Positions 8,701 through 17,564 of a DNA stretch of 64,000 nucleotides are shown here, piece after piece. A model generated the notes under the pieces. It was given only the letters and a program-made list of their open reading frames with translations. It was not told the origin of the DNA and did not search any database. Both the position numbers and the translations under genes were made by a program. Where the stretch lies: assembly GCF_014873535.1 (NCBI RefSeq), contig NZ_JADBEF010000001.1:5208001-5272000 (forward strand), given 5' to 3'. Source of the DNA: Nonomuraea africana. GTDB taxonomy: Bacteria > Actinomycetota > Actinomycetes > Streptosporangiales > Streptosporangiaceae. The stretch's first letter is position 1, and each line of letters begins with the position of its first letter.

Positions 8701-9249
8701 GTGGCCAAGGCGTTCTGGATCGACCAGGAACTCGACAGGGACAGGGACGGCCGTTACGGCGCCCACGTCCGCAAGCACGTCGAGGAGTTCGCCGACTCCT
8801 TCGGCGACATCGCTCCCGTGACGTTCGCGTGCGTCGCCTGGCGGATGGCGGTGCCGCCGGCCATGTCGCCCGGTCACGTCCGATGGGACCGGCGCATCCT
8901 CGAGGCGAGCTGCGTGCGCAACACCTGGGACGGCACGCTCACCGCCGAGGTGCGCATGGTCTCCCCGCTCCCCGAGCAGCTGACCAGCTCGAGGGAGTGG
9001 TGGAGGGACAGGGGCTGGCGCGGCTGGCAGGAGATCTTCGGCCAGTTCGTCGAGCCGACCCAGGAGGACCTCACCCGCGGGCCGTTCGTGCGCGCCTCCC
9101 TCCTGGTGCAGGCGCCCATCCCGCTGGAAGAACTGCCGCCCGCCCCGCAGGGCCCGCACGACGGGGTGGAGGAGGCGGCGCACCGTGCGCTGGCGGTGCT
9201 CGTCAAGGAGCTCAACGCCCTGCTCGCGCCCGTGCTCGACCGGTTCTAG
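8701..9249 (+). CDS. Hypothetical cytosolic protein, 182 residues
   Basis: Soluble and Trp-rich (EWWRDRGWRGWQEIFGQF), without signal peptide or membrane helix. I do not recognise the family. The GTG start is supported by a -10 box 6 bases upstream. It is transcribed divergently from the TetR operon across a shared 100-bp region containing the TetR palindrome, so it may belong to the same regulon. Its TAG stop overlaps the stop of a convergent DinB remnant. Confidence 0.75.
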   Translation: MAKAFWIDQELDRDRDGRYGAHVRKHVEEFADSFGDIAPVTFACVAWRMAVPPAMSPGHVRWDRRILEASCVRNTWDGTLTAEVRMVSPLPEQLTSSREWWRDRGWRGWQEIFGQFVEPTQEDLTRGPFVRASLLVQAPIPLEELPPAPQGPHDGVEEAAHRALAVLVKELNALLAPVLDRF

Positions 9250-9362
9250 CCGCCCTTCACCCCGTCGACCAGCTCCCTGACGATGTCGAGGTGGCCGTTG
9301 TGCCTCGAGGTCTCCTCGATCAGGTGGCCGATCACCCAGCGCAGCGTGAAGAGGTCGCCCTG
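9246..9362 (-). pseudogene. DinB/DUF664 family protein, C-terminal remnant
   Basis: About 38 codons reading FTLRWVIGHLIEETSRHNGH and then LDIVRELVDG, the characteristic end of DinB/mycothiol-transferase-type (DUF664) proteins including the metal-binding HxxxxxxRHxGH helix. No start codon or N-terminal two thirds can be found upstream; the sequence passes directly into the promoter region of the lipoprotein gene at 9416. A decayed gene. Confidence 0.65.
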
Positions 9363-9415
9363 ACGGCCCAACTCCCCTCGCTTCCCACCTGTCATTCTGG
9401 GTAGCTCCCAGCGGT

Positions 9416-9793
9416 ATGAGGCCCGTCATCGTCGTGTTCGCGCTCGTCATGGCCGCCGGATGCTCCGTCGACACGGGCCCGCCCGCTCGTACCGCCGAGC
9501 GGTTCTCCGCCGCGGTGGCCGCGGGACGCGGCGAGGAGGCCTGCAGGCTGTTGGCCGCCAGGACCATGAAGAAGCTTCCCGACCCGGGCCAGACCTGCGG
9601 GGAGGCGCTGACCGAGCTGGCGCTGCCCAACGGTCCCGTGCTCTCGGTCTCCCTGTGGGGCGACGACGCCCAGGTACGGCTCAACGGCGACACCCTCTTC
9701 CTGCACCGCTACGACGGCGGATGGCGGGTCAGGGCCGCGGGGTGCACGCCCACGGGTGCGGGTCTCCCCTACGACTGCGAGGTGGAGGACTGA
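9416..9793 (+). CDS. Small lipoprotein, unknown function
   Basis: 125 residues with a short signal peptide and lipobox (VMAAGC, Cys16), so it is exported and lipid-anchored. The mature part has four further cysteines (EEACRLL, GQTCGEAL, AAGCTP, YDCEVED) likely paired in disulfides. It resembles small actinobacterial secreted proteins without a name. Its TGA overlaps the ATG of the next tiny gene. Confidence 0.75.
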   Translation: MRPVIVVFALVMAAGCSVDTGPPARTAERFSAAVAAGRGEEACRLLAARTMKKLPDPGQTCGEALTELALPNGPVLSVSLWGDDAQVRLNGDTLFLHRYDGGWRVRAAGCTPTGAGLPYDCEVED

Positions 9794-9876
9794 TGCGCAC
9801 CGTCTTCGTCACCACGCTTCTCATCATCGCCGTGGGTCTGAGCTGGTTCTTCGCGATGGGGCTGATGCACCGATGA
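9793..9876 (+). CDS. 27-residue single-pass membrane microprotein
   Basis: Starts at an ATGA overlap with the lipoprotein stop and ends at another ATGA overlap with the DUF6766-like gene start. The product is one hydrophobic helix (VFVTTLLIIAVGLSWFFAMG) with a basic end. Two-sided overlap is good evidence that it is translated. It could be a membrane partner of its neighbours or serve mainly to couple translation. Confidence 0.6.
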   Translation: MRTVFVTTLLIIAVGLSWFFAMGLMHR

Positions 9877-10547
9877 CACGCTTCATCAAGGAGAACTCCC
9901 TCTCGCTGTTCTTCCTGCTGATCTTCCTGCTCGCGCTGTTCGGGCAGGCGATCGCGGGTCAGGCCAAGTTCAACGACCAGCAGCTCGTGGACGACGGCCA
10001 GCCGGTCTCCGTGTGGCGGTACATCGCCTCGTCGGACTTCGCGGTGGACGTGGCCGAGAACTGGCAGTCGGAGTACCTGCAGTTCCTGCTGTTCATCCTG
10101 GCCACGGTCTGGCTGGTCCAGAGGGGCTCGCCCGAGTCGAAGGAGCTCGGCAAGGAGGGCGCCGAGTCCGACAAGGACCAGATGATCGGCGAGCACGCCC
10201 GGCCGGGCTCGCCCTCGTGGGCGACCGCGGGCGGGCTGCGCAGGGCGCTGATCAGCAACTCGCTCGGCTGGGTGATGGGGCTGGTGTTCGCGCTGTCGTG
10301 GCTGGCCCAGTCGGTGGCGGGACTCGCGGCGGGCAACGCCGAGCGCCTCACCGACCTGCGCGACCCGGAGAACTGGGGGTCCTACGTGATCGGACCCGAG
10401 TTCTGGAGCAGGACACTGCAGAACTGGCAGTCGGAGTTCCTGGCGGTGGCCTCGATGGTGGCGCTGTCGATCTACCTGCGTCAGCGCGGCTCGGCCGAGT
10501 CGAAGCCGGTCGGCGCGCCCCACGGCGCGACGGGAATCGAGGGCTGA
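9873..10547 (+). CDS. Membrane protein with duplicated W-S-E-F/Y-L motif (DUF6766-like)
   Basis: 224 residues, about four membrane segments arranged as two repeats. Each repeat ends with a similar motif, NWQSEYLQFLLFILATVWLV then QRGSPESK, and NWQSEFLAVASMVALSIYLR then QRGSAESK. This pattern fits the actinobacterial/proteobacterial membrane family I know as DUF6766 (recalled, not checked). The ATG overlaps the microprotein stop. The 3' end overlaps the convergent PLP-enzyme gene by 67 bases. Confidence 0.8.
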   Translation: MTRFIKENSLSLFFLLIFLLALFGQAIAGQAKFNDQQLVDDGQPVSVWRYIASSDFAVDVAENWQSEYLQFLLFILATVWLVQRGSPESKELGKEGAESDKDQMIGEHARPGSPSWATAGGLRRALISNSLGWVMGLVFALSWLAQSVAGLAAGNAERLTDLRDPENWGSYVIGPEFWSRTLQNWQSEFLAVASMVALSIYLRQRGSAESKPVGAPHGATGIEG

Positions 10548-11302
10548 CCGGTGACCACGGCGACGACGCGGGAGCCTGGCGCGAACGCGCCGCGCCCGGC
10601 CAGGTCGAGGATCCCGTAGATCATCTTGGCCACGTAGACCTGCTCGAAGGCGGGGTCGAGCTCGGGAGAGAGCTTGGCGTAGCCGCCGAAGTGGTAGTCG
10701 AGGTTGAGATGCCAGTTGGTCATCACGCGGCCGTACGCCTCCCGCTGCAGCCGCGCCACCTCGTCGCGCAGGAAGCCCGCCCCCTTCAGCACGGCGAAGC
10801 CCAGCGCCCGCCGGCCGAGGGCCAGACCCGCCGAGATCCCCGCGAGCGTGCCGCCGGTGCCGACGGGGCAGCAGATCACGTCGTAGTCGAGGCCGATCTC
10901 CGCGGGCAGCTCCGCGCAGCCGCGCACCGCGGCCGCGTTGCTGCCGCCCTCGGGCAGGATCGTGACGTCGCCGAACCGCGCGCGCAGCTCGTCCAGCACC
11001 TCGGGGGTGTGCTTGCGGCGGTAGGCGGCCCGGTCGAGGTAGACCAGGCGCATGCCGCAGGCCCGCGCGTAGGCCAGCGACGGGTTGAGCGGCAGGTGCT
11101 CCTCGCCGCGCACGACGCCGATGGTCTCGAAGCCCCGCTCCATGCCCGCTCGGGCCAGCGCGCGCAGGTGTCCCGAGTAGGCGCCGCCGAAGCTGAGCAC
11201 GCGGGCGGGGCCGAGGTTGTACCTGAGTTTGCGGGCCTTGTTGTCGTCGTGCTTGAGGAAGAGCCGCACCGTGCCGAGACGGGGATCCGTCACCTCTTCC
11301 AT
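10481..11302 (-). CDS. 1-aminocyclopropane-1-carboxylate deaminase/D-cysteine desulfhydrase-like PLP enzyme
   Basis: 273-residue fold-type II PLP enzyme. Typical sequence includes GGAYSGHLRALARAG, VRGEEHLPLNPSLAYA, LPEGGSNAAAVRG and CPVGTGGTLAG (phosphate-binding loop). The Schiff-base Lys is in HDDNKARKLRYN. Relatives usually carry about eight extra residues between the DD and NK of this segment, and SNH instead of SGH in the loop; both differences may change activity. Substrate therefore uncertain. The ATG at 11302 follows a TAGACT -10 box by 6 bases. It is divergent from galK. Confidence 0.78.
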   Translation of the reverse strand: MEEVTDPRLGTVRLFLKHDDNKARKLRYNLGPARVLSFGGAYSGHLRALARAGMERGFETIGVVRGEEHLPLNPSLAYARACGMRLVYLDRAAYRRKHTPEVLDELRARFGDVTILPEGGSNAAAVRGCAELPAEIGLDYDVICCPVGTGGTLAGISAGLALGRRALGFAVLKGAGFLRDEVARLQREAYGRVMTNWHLNLDYHFGGYAKLSPELDPAFEQVYVAKMIYGILDLAGRGAFAPGSRVVAVVTGQPSIPVAPWGAPTGFDSAEPR

Positions 11303-11308
11303 GGCGCT

Positions 11309-11314
11309 AGTCTA
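11309..11314 (-). promoter_or_regulatory. -10 box TAGACT, leaderless start of PLP enzyme
   Basis: On the minus strand, TAGACT ends 6 bases before the ATG at 11302. Confidence 0.55.
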
Positions 11315-11345
11315 CGGACGAACCGTTGTTGAGGAGTGTTCGATT

Positions 11346-12455
<1,110 letters not shown>

Positions 12456-12463
12456 CGGAAGGG

Positions 12464-13237
12464 TCAGAGAGCGGGGAAGTCGGGGGCGCGGCGCTCGAGG
12501 AAGCTGGCCACGCCCTCCGCGAAGTCGGTGCGACCGAACGAGGCCATCATCTCGCGCACGGCGTTGGCCGCCGACTCCTCCAGCGTGCGGTTCCAGTCGC
12601 CCCACACCTGACGCTTGATGACGTCCATGGAGGCGGGCGAGCTGTGGCGGGCCAGCTCGCGGGCGTACGCCTGGGCCTCGGGGAGCAGCGACTCCGCCGC
12701 GACGGCCCTGTTCACCAGGCCCATCTCGAACGCCTCACGGCCGGTGAACACGCGTCCAGAGAGCAGCACGTCCATGGCGCGCTGCTGGCCCATGAGGCGG
12801 GGAAGCACCCAGGACAGGCCGTACTCGGCGACCAGCCCCCTGCGCGGGAAGGCGGTCGTCCACTTGGCCTCCTCGGCCGTGAACACCAGGTCGCACACCA
12901 GCGCGTGGACCATGCCGAGGCCCGCGCACGCCCCGTTGACCGCCGCGATGATCGGCTTGCGGATCGTGGTGGGAAAGGTGTTGGGCCTGGGATCGGGCTG
13001 CTCGGCGTAACTGCCGGCCTGGATCGCCGACAGCGTCTGGAAGTCCGCGCCCGAGCAGAAGCCCCTGCCCGCGCCCGTCACCACGATCGCCCGCACCGAG
13101 GGATCCTTCTCGGCCTCTTCGAGCAGGTCGAAGTAGCGGCGGCCCATCGCGTCGGTCCAGGCGTTCAGCCGCTCGGGACGGTTGAACGTCAGCGTCAGCA
13201 CGCCTTCGTCGATCGACGACAGCACCAGCTCCGACAT
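12464..13237 (-). CDS. Enoyl-CoA hydratase/isomerase family protein
   Basis: 257-residue crotonase-fold enzyme. Oxyanion-hole loops are GRGFCSGADF (about 60-69) and NGACAGLGMVHAL (about 98-110). It probably acts in beta-oxidation or a related acyl-CoA pathway; the second catalytic acid is not obvious, so hydratase or isomerase is open. The ATG at 13237 has GGGAGGG at good spacing, which excludes longer in-frame starts. A small palindrome 22 bases upstream could be its operator. Its stop lies 9 bases from that of convergent galK. Confidence 0.9.
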   Translation of the reverse strand: MSELVLSSIDEGVLTLTFNRPERLNAWTDAMGRRYFDLLEEAEKDPSVRAIVVTGAGRGFCSGADFQTLSAIQAGSYAEQPDPRPNTFPTTIRKPIIAAVNGACAGLGMVHALVCDLVFTAEEAKWTTAFPRRGLVAEYGLSWVLPRLMGQQRAMDVLLSGRVFTGREAFEMGLVNRAVAAESLLPEAQAYARELARHSSPASMDVIKRQVWGDWNRTLEESAANAVREMMASFGRTDFAEGVASFLERRAPDFPAL

Positions 13238-13258
13238 CGCGCCCTCCCGGTTCGTTAC

Positions 13259-13271
13259 AGAACAACGTTCT
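13259..13271. promoter_or_regulatory. Possible operator upstream of enoyl-CoA hydratase
   Basis: AGAAC-AAC-GTTCT, a 5-bp inverted repeat just upstream of the ribosome binding site. It resembles AAC..GTT sites of TetR-type lipid regulators such as KstR, but the spacer is one base longer. Confidence 0.4.
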
Positions 13272-13404
13272 ACACCAAGCCCCGCCCGTTGGCCATACGA
13301 GAGCAGGGTCACGCTCCGGAGTGCCATGGTCACGGATTTTCCTGATTTGGGGGACAAAGAGGGTGAGCGAAGGTGAAGATGTGATCTGCTGCGGACTCGA
13401 CAGG

Positions 13405-13427
13405 GGCGGCGTGGTGAGGACGCCGCC
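13405..13427 (+). promoter_or_regulatory. Hairpin in the NOS 5' region
   Basis: GGCGGCGT and ACGCCGCC form an 8-bp stem with a 7-base loop, about 80 bases before the NOS start. It could be leader structure; no T run follows. Confidence 0.3.
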
Positions 13428-13505
13428 GGAGGAACGCGTCACCGACCCGGAATCGGTCCCGCGATCCGTGAACCGGAATGCGCTGGTTGCTGCGTGCTTA
13501 CGTGG

Positions 13506-14624
13506 ATGAGAGCTTTGCGTCCGTTCGATGTGCACACCGTCATGGAGAAGACCGTCGACTTCCGCGAGGCGGAGCGGTTCATCCGCCTCTTCCACGCGGA
13601 GAACCCCGGCGCCGGGGACGTGCAGGCGCGACTGCGGGAGGTGGCCAGGGACGCCGCGAGGTTCGGCACCTACACCCACACCGCGCAGGAACTGGAGTTC
13701 GGCGCCAGGGTGGCCTGGCGCAACAGCAACCGCTGCATCGGGCGGCTCTACTGGCGCTCGCTGAAGGTCAGGGACCGGCGAGACGTCTCCAGCGCCGAGG
13801 GGGTCGCGCTCGAGTGCGTCGAGCACCTGCGGGAGGCGACGGGACAGGGCCGGATCAGGCCGACGATCACGGTGTTCGCCCCTGACCACCCGGCCTGCCC
13901 CGGGCCGAGGATCCTGAACGAGCAGCTCATCCGCTACGCCGGCTACCTGCGCGCCGACGGCACGGTGGTCGGGGACCGGCGCTACGTGGCCTTCACCGAG
14001 CAGGTGCGGCGCATGGGGTGGAGGGGCGGCGCGGGGACCAGGTTCGACGTGCTGCCGCTGGTGATCCAGCCGGCCAAGGGACGCCCCCTGTTGTGCACGG
14101 TGCCGGGTGACGCGGTCATGGAGGTGCCGATCGTCCATCCGGCCTACCGGTGGTTCGAGGAGCTGGGGCTGCGCTGGCACGCCGTACCGGCGATCTCCAA
14201 CATGTGCCTGGAGATCGGCGGCGTCTGCTACCCGTGCGCGCCGTTCAACGGGTGGTACATGGGCACCGAGATCGGGGCCCGCAACCTGGCCGATCACGAC
14301 CGCTACGACCAACTGCCGGTGATCGCCGCGCGGCTGGGGCTCGACACCTCCAGCGAGCGCACGCTGTGGCGCGACCACGCGCTGGTGGAGCTGAACGTGG
14401 CCGTGCTGCACTCGTTCGAGGCGGCTGGGGTGACGATGACCGACCATCACACGGAGTCACGGCGGTTCCTGACCCATCTGGAGCGGGAGGAGCGCGCGGG
14501 GCGGGTCTGCCCGGCGGACTGGTCGTGGATCGTGCCGCCGCTTTCGGGCGCGGCCACTCCCGTCTTCCACCGCTACTACGACAACCGCCAACTCACCCCG
14601 CGCTACGCCGCCCCCCACACCTGA
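13506..14624 (+). CDS. nos: Bacterial nitric oxide synthase oxygenase
   Basis: 372-residue NOS oxygenase domain without a reductase module. It makes NO and citrulline from arginine using NADPH-derived electrons from cellular flavoproteins. Signatures: AWRNSNRCIGRLYWRSL with Cys77 as proximal haem ligand; PFNGWYMGTEIGARNLAD with Glu255 binding the arginine guanidinium; DHHTESRRFL and PADWSWIVPPLSGA near the pterin and C-terminal region. Length fits bacterial NOS. The start is uncertain: ATG 13506 is used, with GTG 13494 and ATG 13542 as alternatives, and none has a clear ribosome binding site. No thaxtomin-type partner (such as a nitrating P450) is nearby. It is flanked by AICE debris and repeat copy A. 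Confidence 0.93.
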   Translation: MRALRPFDVHTVMEKTVDFREAERFIRLFHAENPGAGDVQARLREVARDAARFGTYTHTAQELEFGARVAWRNSNRCIGRLYWRSLKVRDRRDVSSAEGVALECVEHLREATGQGRIRPTITVFAPDHPACPGPRILNEQLIRYAGYLRADGTVVGDRRYVAFTEQVRRMGWRGGAGTRFDVLPLVIQPAKGRPLLCTVPGDAVMEVPIVHPAYRWFEELGLRWHAVPAISNMCLEIGGVCYPCAPFNGWYMGTEIGARNLADHDRYDQLPVIAARLGLDTSSERTLWRDHALVELNVAVLHSFEAAGVTMTDHHTESRRFLTHLEREERAGRVCPADWSWIVPPLSGAATPVFHRYYDNRQLTPRYAAPHT

Positions 14625-14682
14625 CCTTTTTCTGATCGCCTTCCTCTGGTCTCCCTGGCCGCCGTCCCCCGGTTCCCACCGG

Positions 14683-14777
14683 CCCGTACGGCAAGCCCAC
14701 CCCAGCGCCTCCGCCCGGCACGTGGTCCCCTCCGTCCAGGGGACGCTCCTCGAGCGCACGTGGCCTGGCGTGGCAAC
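14683..14777 (-). repeat. Dispersed repeat family, copy A (head)
   Basis: About 95 bp sharing most positions with 32661-32756 without indels, including CCGTACGGCAAGCC, AGCGCCTCCGCCCGGCACG and GACGCTCCTCGAGCGCACGTGG. Read on the minus strand it ends in GGCTTGCCGTACGG, after which a degenerate tail (GGAGACC..AGGAAG-like words) continues to about 14630. A short hairpin CGCTC-ctc-GAGCG lies inside. Confidence 0.8.
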
Positions 14778-14998
14778 GGAAGGCCAAGGGCGTCACGTCG
14801 TCGCGCACCTGGAGCCCTCGACGCGCAGTCCGCTGAGACGGAGGGGAAGAAGGATAGGTCGACGGGTGTAGGGCGACGGCGGTCTGGCGGGGACGCCGTC
14901 CGAGAGGTCGCGAGAACGTCGGCGGGTCGGGCGTGGCGTGGCGGCGGAGTGGCCAGGAAGCGGGGGCGGGCCGCTCGCTCTGTGGCGGCGACGTCCGA

Positions 14999-15693
14999 GA
15001 GGGCGCAGAGGCGCGAGGACCTACGCGCCATCTGGTGGTGGCTCCCGGAAATCACCCTCGTCCTGCTGCTGATCGGCGGCTGGGTGTACCTGCAAGACCG
15101 GACCGACCCGATTATCACGGGTGTGGCCTACGGGAGCATTATCGCCGCCGTTGGTCTCTCCCCCATGCTCCGCCGCTTGGCGGTGGCCCTGGTCTGGTGC
15201 CTGATCGTCCGGCACCGCCTGCGTACCTGCTTCAACTCGTTCCTGCCCACCGACCGGCACGGCCACTTGCCGTTCATCGGGTGGGCCAAGCCCATCCCGG
15301 TCGGCGAACGCGTGTGGGTCTGGCTTCGTCCCGGCCTGTCCCTGGAGCAGATCGAAACCCAGCTCGGCAGAATCGCCGTTGCCTGCTGGGCCGCTTCGGT
15401 CACAGTGACCAAGGCCCGCACATCCAACTCCGCCGCCATCTACCTGGACATCAAACGCCGTGATGTCCTCGGCGGCCTGGTCGGCTCGCCCCTCACCGAC
15501 GACCTGCCGACCACGTCCCGGCCCTACCTCGGCCGGTCAGCGCTGTCCCGGTTCAGCTTGATCTGGCTGACGTGCCGGAAATCGACGACACCGAACCCAC
15601 TGAGCGTCCGGCCAAGAGAATGGCCGACCCCCGGCCGTCAACGGCGCCTCCGCCAAGACGGCTACCGACAACCCTGACCTCGACTGGATCTGA
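14999..15693 (+). pseudogene. AICE-type conserved membrane protein, frameshifted
   Basis: Remnant of a protein usually encoded near the FtsK-like transfer gene of pSAM2-type elements (family recalled, not checked). Two membrane segments (WWWLPEITLVLLLIGGWVYL; ITGVAYGSIIAAVGLSPML) are followed by HRLRTCFNSF and VWVWLRPGLSLEQIE. After about 15510 the frame is lost: the expected C-terminus, reading NGASAKTATDNPDLDWI, appears in another frame and stops at 15693. No functional product is expected. Confidence 0.6.
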
Positions 15694-15794
15694 CGCGTCG
15701 TCAGCTACCGGGAGGACATCTGACTCTCGTCCTCCCGGCGGCACCTCTCACTTCGTCCTGAACACGTAAGAGGTGACGCTGCCATGCATGCGGC

Positions 15795-16081
15795 TCTATC
15801 CGACCCATCACCCTGTCCGCCTCCGGCGACGCCCTCGACGACCAGGCCGTCGCCGCCTACCTCGCCAAGTACTCCACCAAAGGCACCGAAGCCACAGGCC
15901 ACGCCTCCCGGCGACTCCCCCCGACACCATCGACCTGTACGCCAACCCCCACGGCACCCACCCCGAACGCCTCATCGCCGCCGCCTGGACCCTCGACCAA
16001 GCACCAGGCTGGACCCGACTGCGCAGGTGGGCCCACATGCTCGGCTTCGGCGGACACTTCCTCACCAAAGCCCGCCGCTGA
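15795..16081 (+). pseudogene. AICE replication initiator (RepSA-like), C-terminal remnant
   Basis: Pieces ITLSASGDALDDQAVAAYLA then KYSTKGTEATG and, after a frameshift near 15905, DTIDLYANPHGTHPERLIAA and RRWAHMLGFGGHFLTKARR. These match the end of actinomycete integrative-element replication initiators. The N-terminal two thirds are missing and the frame is broken, so it is inactive. The last codons run straight into integrase sequence with no xis gene between, indicating a deletion. Confidence 0.75.
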
Positions 16082-16421
16082 CGAACTCAAACGGCACCGA
16101 GCACGCCAGGCCGCTCAGAAGCGGGTCGCTGGCGAGGCGTGGCAGGAGCACGGTCTCGTCTTCACGCGCGACGACGAACCCTGCTCGATCCCATGCGCGT
16201 ACTGCGTGGCCTGCGAGTGATCACGAAGAAGGCTGGCATCGGGAACTGAGACATTCCTTCGTCTCGATCCTGAGCGACGGGGACGTCTCGGTGGAACGTA
16301 TCGCCGATCTTGTCGGCACTCGACACCCACCACGCAGACCGTCCACCGGCACCAGATCAGGCCGCTCATCGTGCATGGAGCTGAAACCATGGACGCCAGC
16401 AACGATGATCAAACCGGGTAG
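16077..16421 (+). pseudogene. AICE integrase (tyrosine recombinase), C-terminal remnant
   Basis: Fragments RHRARQAAQKRVAGEAWQEHG, then in other frames GWHRELRHSFVSILSDGDVS with VERIADLVG, and finally HQIRPLIVHGAETMDASNDD, ending at TAG 16421. The HxLRHSF box and end motif identify a tyrosine recombinase. Internal deletion, at least two frameshifts and an early stop make it dead. It lies on the 3' side of tRNA-Asn, as in an intact AICE. Confidence 0.78.
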
Positions 16422-16450
16422 CGGCTCCCCTACTGGCTCCCGGTACGACT

Positions 16451-16485
16451 CAGGCCCCCTCCCTGCAATCCAGGAAGGGGGCCTG
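16451..16485 (+). terminator. Hairpin after integrase remnant
   Basis: CAGGCCCCCT pairs with AGGGGGCCTG (10 bp) around a 15-base loop that can add a 3-bp inner stem. No T run follows. Confidence 0.5.
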
Positions 16486-16512
16486 AGCTGTGTGTCCGTC
16501 AGGACTACGAAG

Positions 16513-16585
16513 CTCCCGCGATAGGACTCGAACCTATAACCTGCCGGTTAACAGCCGGCTGCTCTGCCGATTGAGCTACACGGGA
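16513..16585 (-). tRNA. tRNA-Asn (GTT)
   Basis: 73-nt cloverleaf. Acceptor TCCCGTG pairs with CGCGGGA (one T-G), anticodon loop CTGTTAA, T arm TAGGTTCGAGTCCTA. CCA not encoded. The adjoining integrase remnant shows it was an integration site. Confidence 0.95.
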
Positions 16586-16644
16586 TCGGACTTTCGCGCC
16601 TTCCGGTCGGGCTGTTTGGCCCTTTCCGTTTGGCGCACGAATAG

Positions 16645-16673
16645 ATTATCGCACATCCGGAGTGCGTGTCGCA
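16645..16673 (-). promoter_or_regulatory. Possible tRNA-Asn promoter
   Basis: On the minus strand, TGCGAC, 17 bases, GATAAT, about 60 bases before the tRNA 5' end. The -35 is weak. Confidence 0.35.
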
Positions 16674-16712
16674 TCGTCATCGGGGTAGGCCCGGAGACAG
16701 CGGAGGTGGATT

Positions 16713-17045
16713 ATGCGATATCGGGTGATGTTCGCTGTCGGTGTGGCTGTCGGCTACGTGCTGGGCAGCAGGGCAGGCCGCGAACGCTACGAACAGATCA
16801 AGCGCACGGCGCGGAGGGTCGCCGACAGCCCGACGGTCCAGGAGGCCGCGGGGCTGGTGGGGGCGCAGGTGTCCAAGGTGGCAGGGGCGGCGCGGTTGAA
16901 GGTCGGCGACAAGCTCGTCGACAAGATCCCGTTCCTGGGCAAGAACGGGCGGGTGGACGACCACCTCGACACCGGTACGGGCTGGCCCGAGTCCACGAAG
17001 GACAAGGAGACCGCCAAGATCGACGACACCGGCGTGCCGTACTAG
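16713..17045 (+). CDS. YtxH-like small membrane-anchored protein
   Basis: 110 residues. One N-terminal hydrophobic segment (VMFAVGVAVGYVLGSRAGRERYEQI) is followed by a charged amphipathic helix (ARRVADSPTVQEAAGLVGAQ) and a basic/acidic tail ending TAKIDDTGVPY. The GYVLGSRAGRERYEQI motif is typical of actinobacterial YtxH-like envelope proteins of unknown role. ATG at 16713 has GGAGGTGG upstream. A strong terminator follows. Confidence 0.8.
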   Translation: MRYRVMFAVGVAVGYVLGSRAGRERYEQIKRTARRVADSPTVQEAAGLVGAQVSKVAGAARLKVGDKLVDKIPFLGKNGRVDDHLDTGTGWPESTKDKETAKIDDTGVPY

Positions 17046-17057
17046 GCGCACCGCGCG

Positions 17058-17089
17058 GAAGGGGGTCCGGAGGAATCCGGGCCCCCTTC
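17058..17089. terminator. Bidirectional terminator
   Basis: GAAGGGGGTCCGGA pairs with TCCGGGCCCCCTTC (14 bp, one wobble), GGAA loop, T/C-rich tail, between convergent genes. Confidence 0.88.
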
Positions 17090-17090
17090 T

Positions 17091-17564
17091 TCACACGCCC
17101 ATGCTGCGCCTGAGGCCTTCCAGCGCCTGCTCGGCCTGGGCGCGCAGGCCCGGGTCGTCGGGGTCGAGGCCCTCGTCGAAGTGGAAGCTCCAGCTGAAGG
17201 TGTCCGCGCCCGGCGCCCGCCGGGCCACGAGGCGCACGCCGCCCCTGCCGGGCAGCTCGACGTACTTGTTGACCACGATGGTGGAGTTGACCCGCTCGCG
17301 CACCGCCTCCGGCAGCCGGTGCGGCGAGGCGACCCTGGCCGACAGGCGGCGCCCCTCCGAGGTGGTGAGCCGGAGCCCCTCGTCGTCCCACCCGGCCTGC
17401 TCCACCTGCTCCCACGGCACGCGCGTGCCGTCCGGCAGGAACAGCGCCTGATCGGTGGCGACCACGTAGCCGTCGGCGGCCTCGGCGAAGGTCAGGACCC
17501 GCTCCCCCCGTGCGGTGGCCAGGCCCTTGCGGACGGCGGAGGGCAGACGGCGGAAGATGCTCAT
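17091..17564 (-). CDS. Hypothetical protein, 157 residues
   Basis: Soluble protein beginning MSIFRRLPSAVRKGLATARG, rich in beta-strand-like segments (VLTFAEAADGYVVATDQALFL). It resembles widespread actinobacterial conserved hypotheticals with a PH-like look; I do not assign a function. The ATG overlaps the glycosidase stop (ATGA), which fixes the start and indicates a two-gene operon. Confidence 0.7.
   Translation of the reverse strand: MSIFRRLPSAVRKGLATARGERVLTFAEAADGYVVATDQALFLPDGTRVPWEQVEQAGWDDEGLRLTTSEGRRLSARVASPHRLPEAVRERVNSTIVVNKYVELPGRGGVRLVARRAPGADTFSWSFHFDEGLDPDDPGLRAQAEQALEGLRRSMGV

Noticed and set aside
14457..14759. Real protein gene over repeat copy A
   Set aside because: The frame continues antisense into the NOS coding region, and copy C breaks the shared peptide; kept only as one hypothesis for the repeat.
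13506..16421. Thaxtomin-like nitration gene cluster around NOS
   Set aside because: No P450, peptide synthetase or MbtH-like gene nearby; neighbours are mobile-element remnants.
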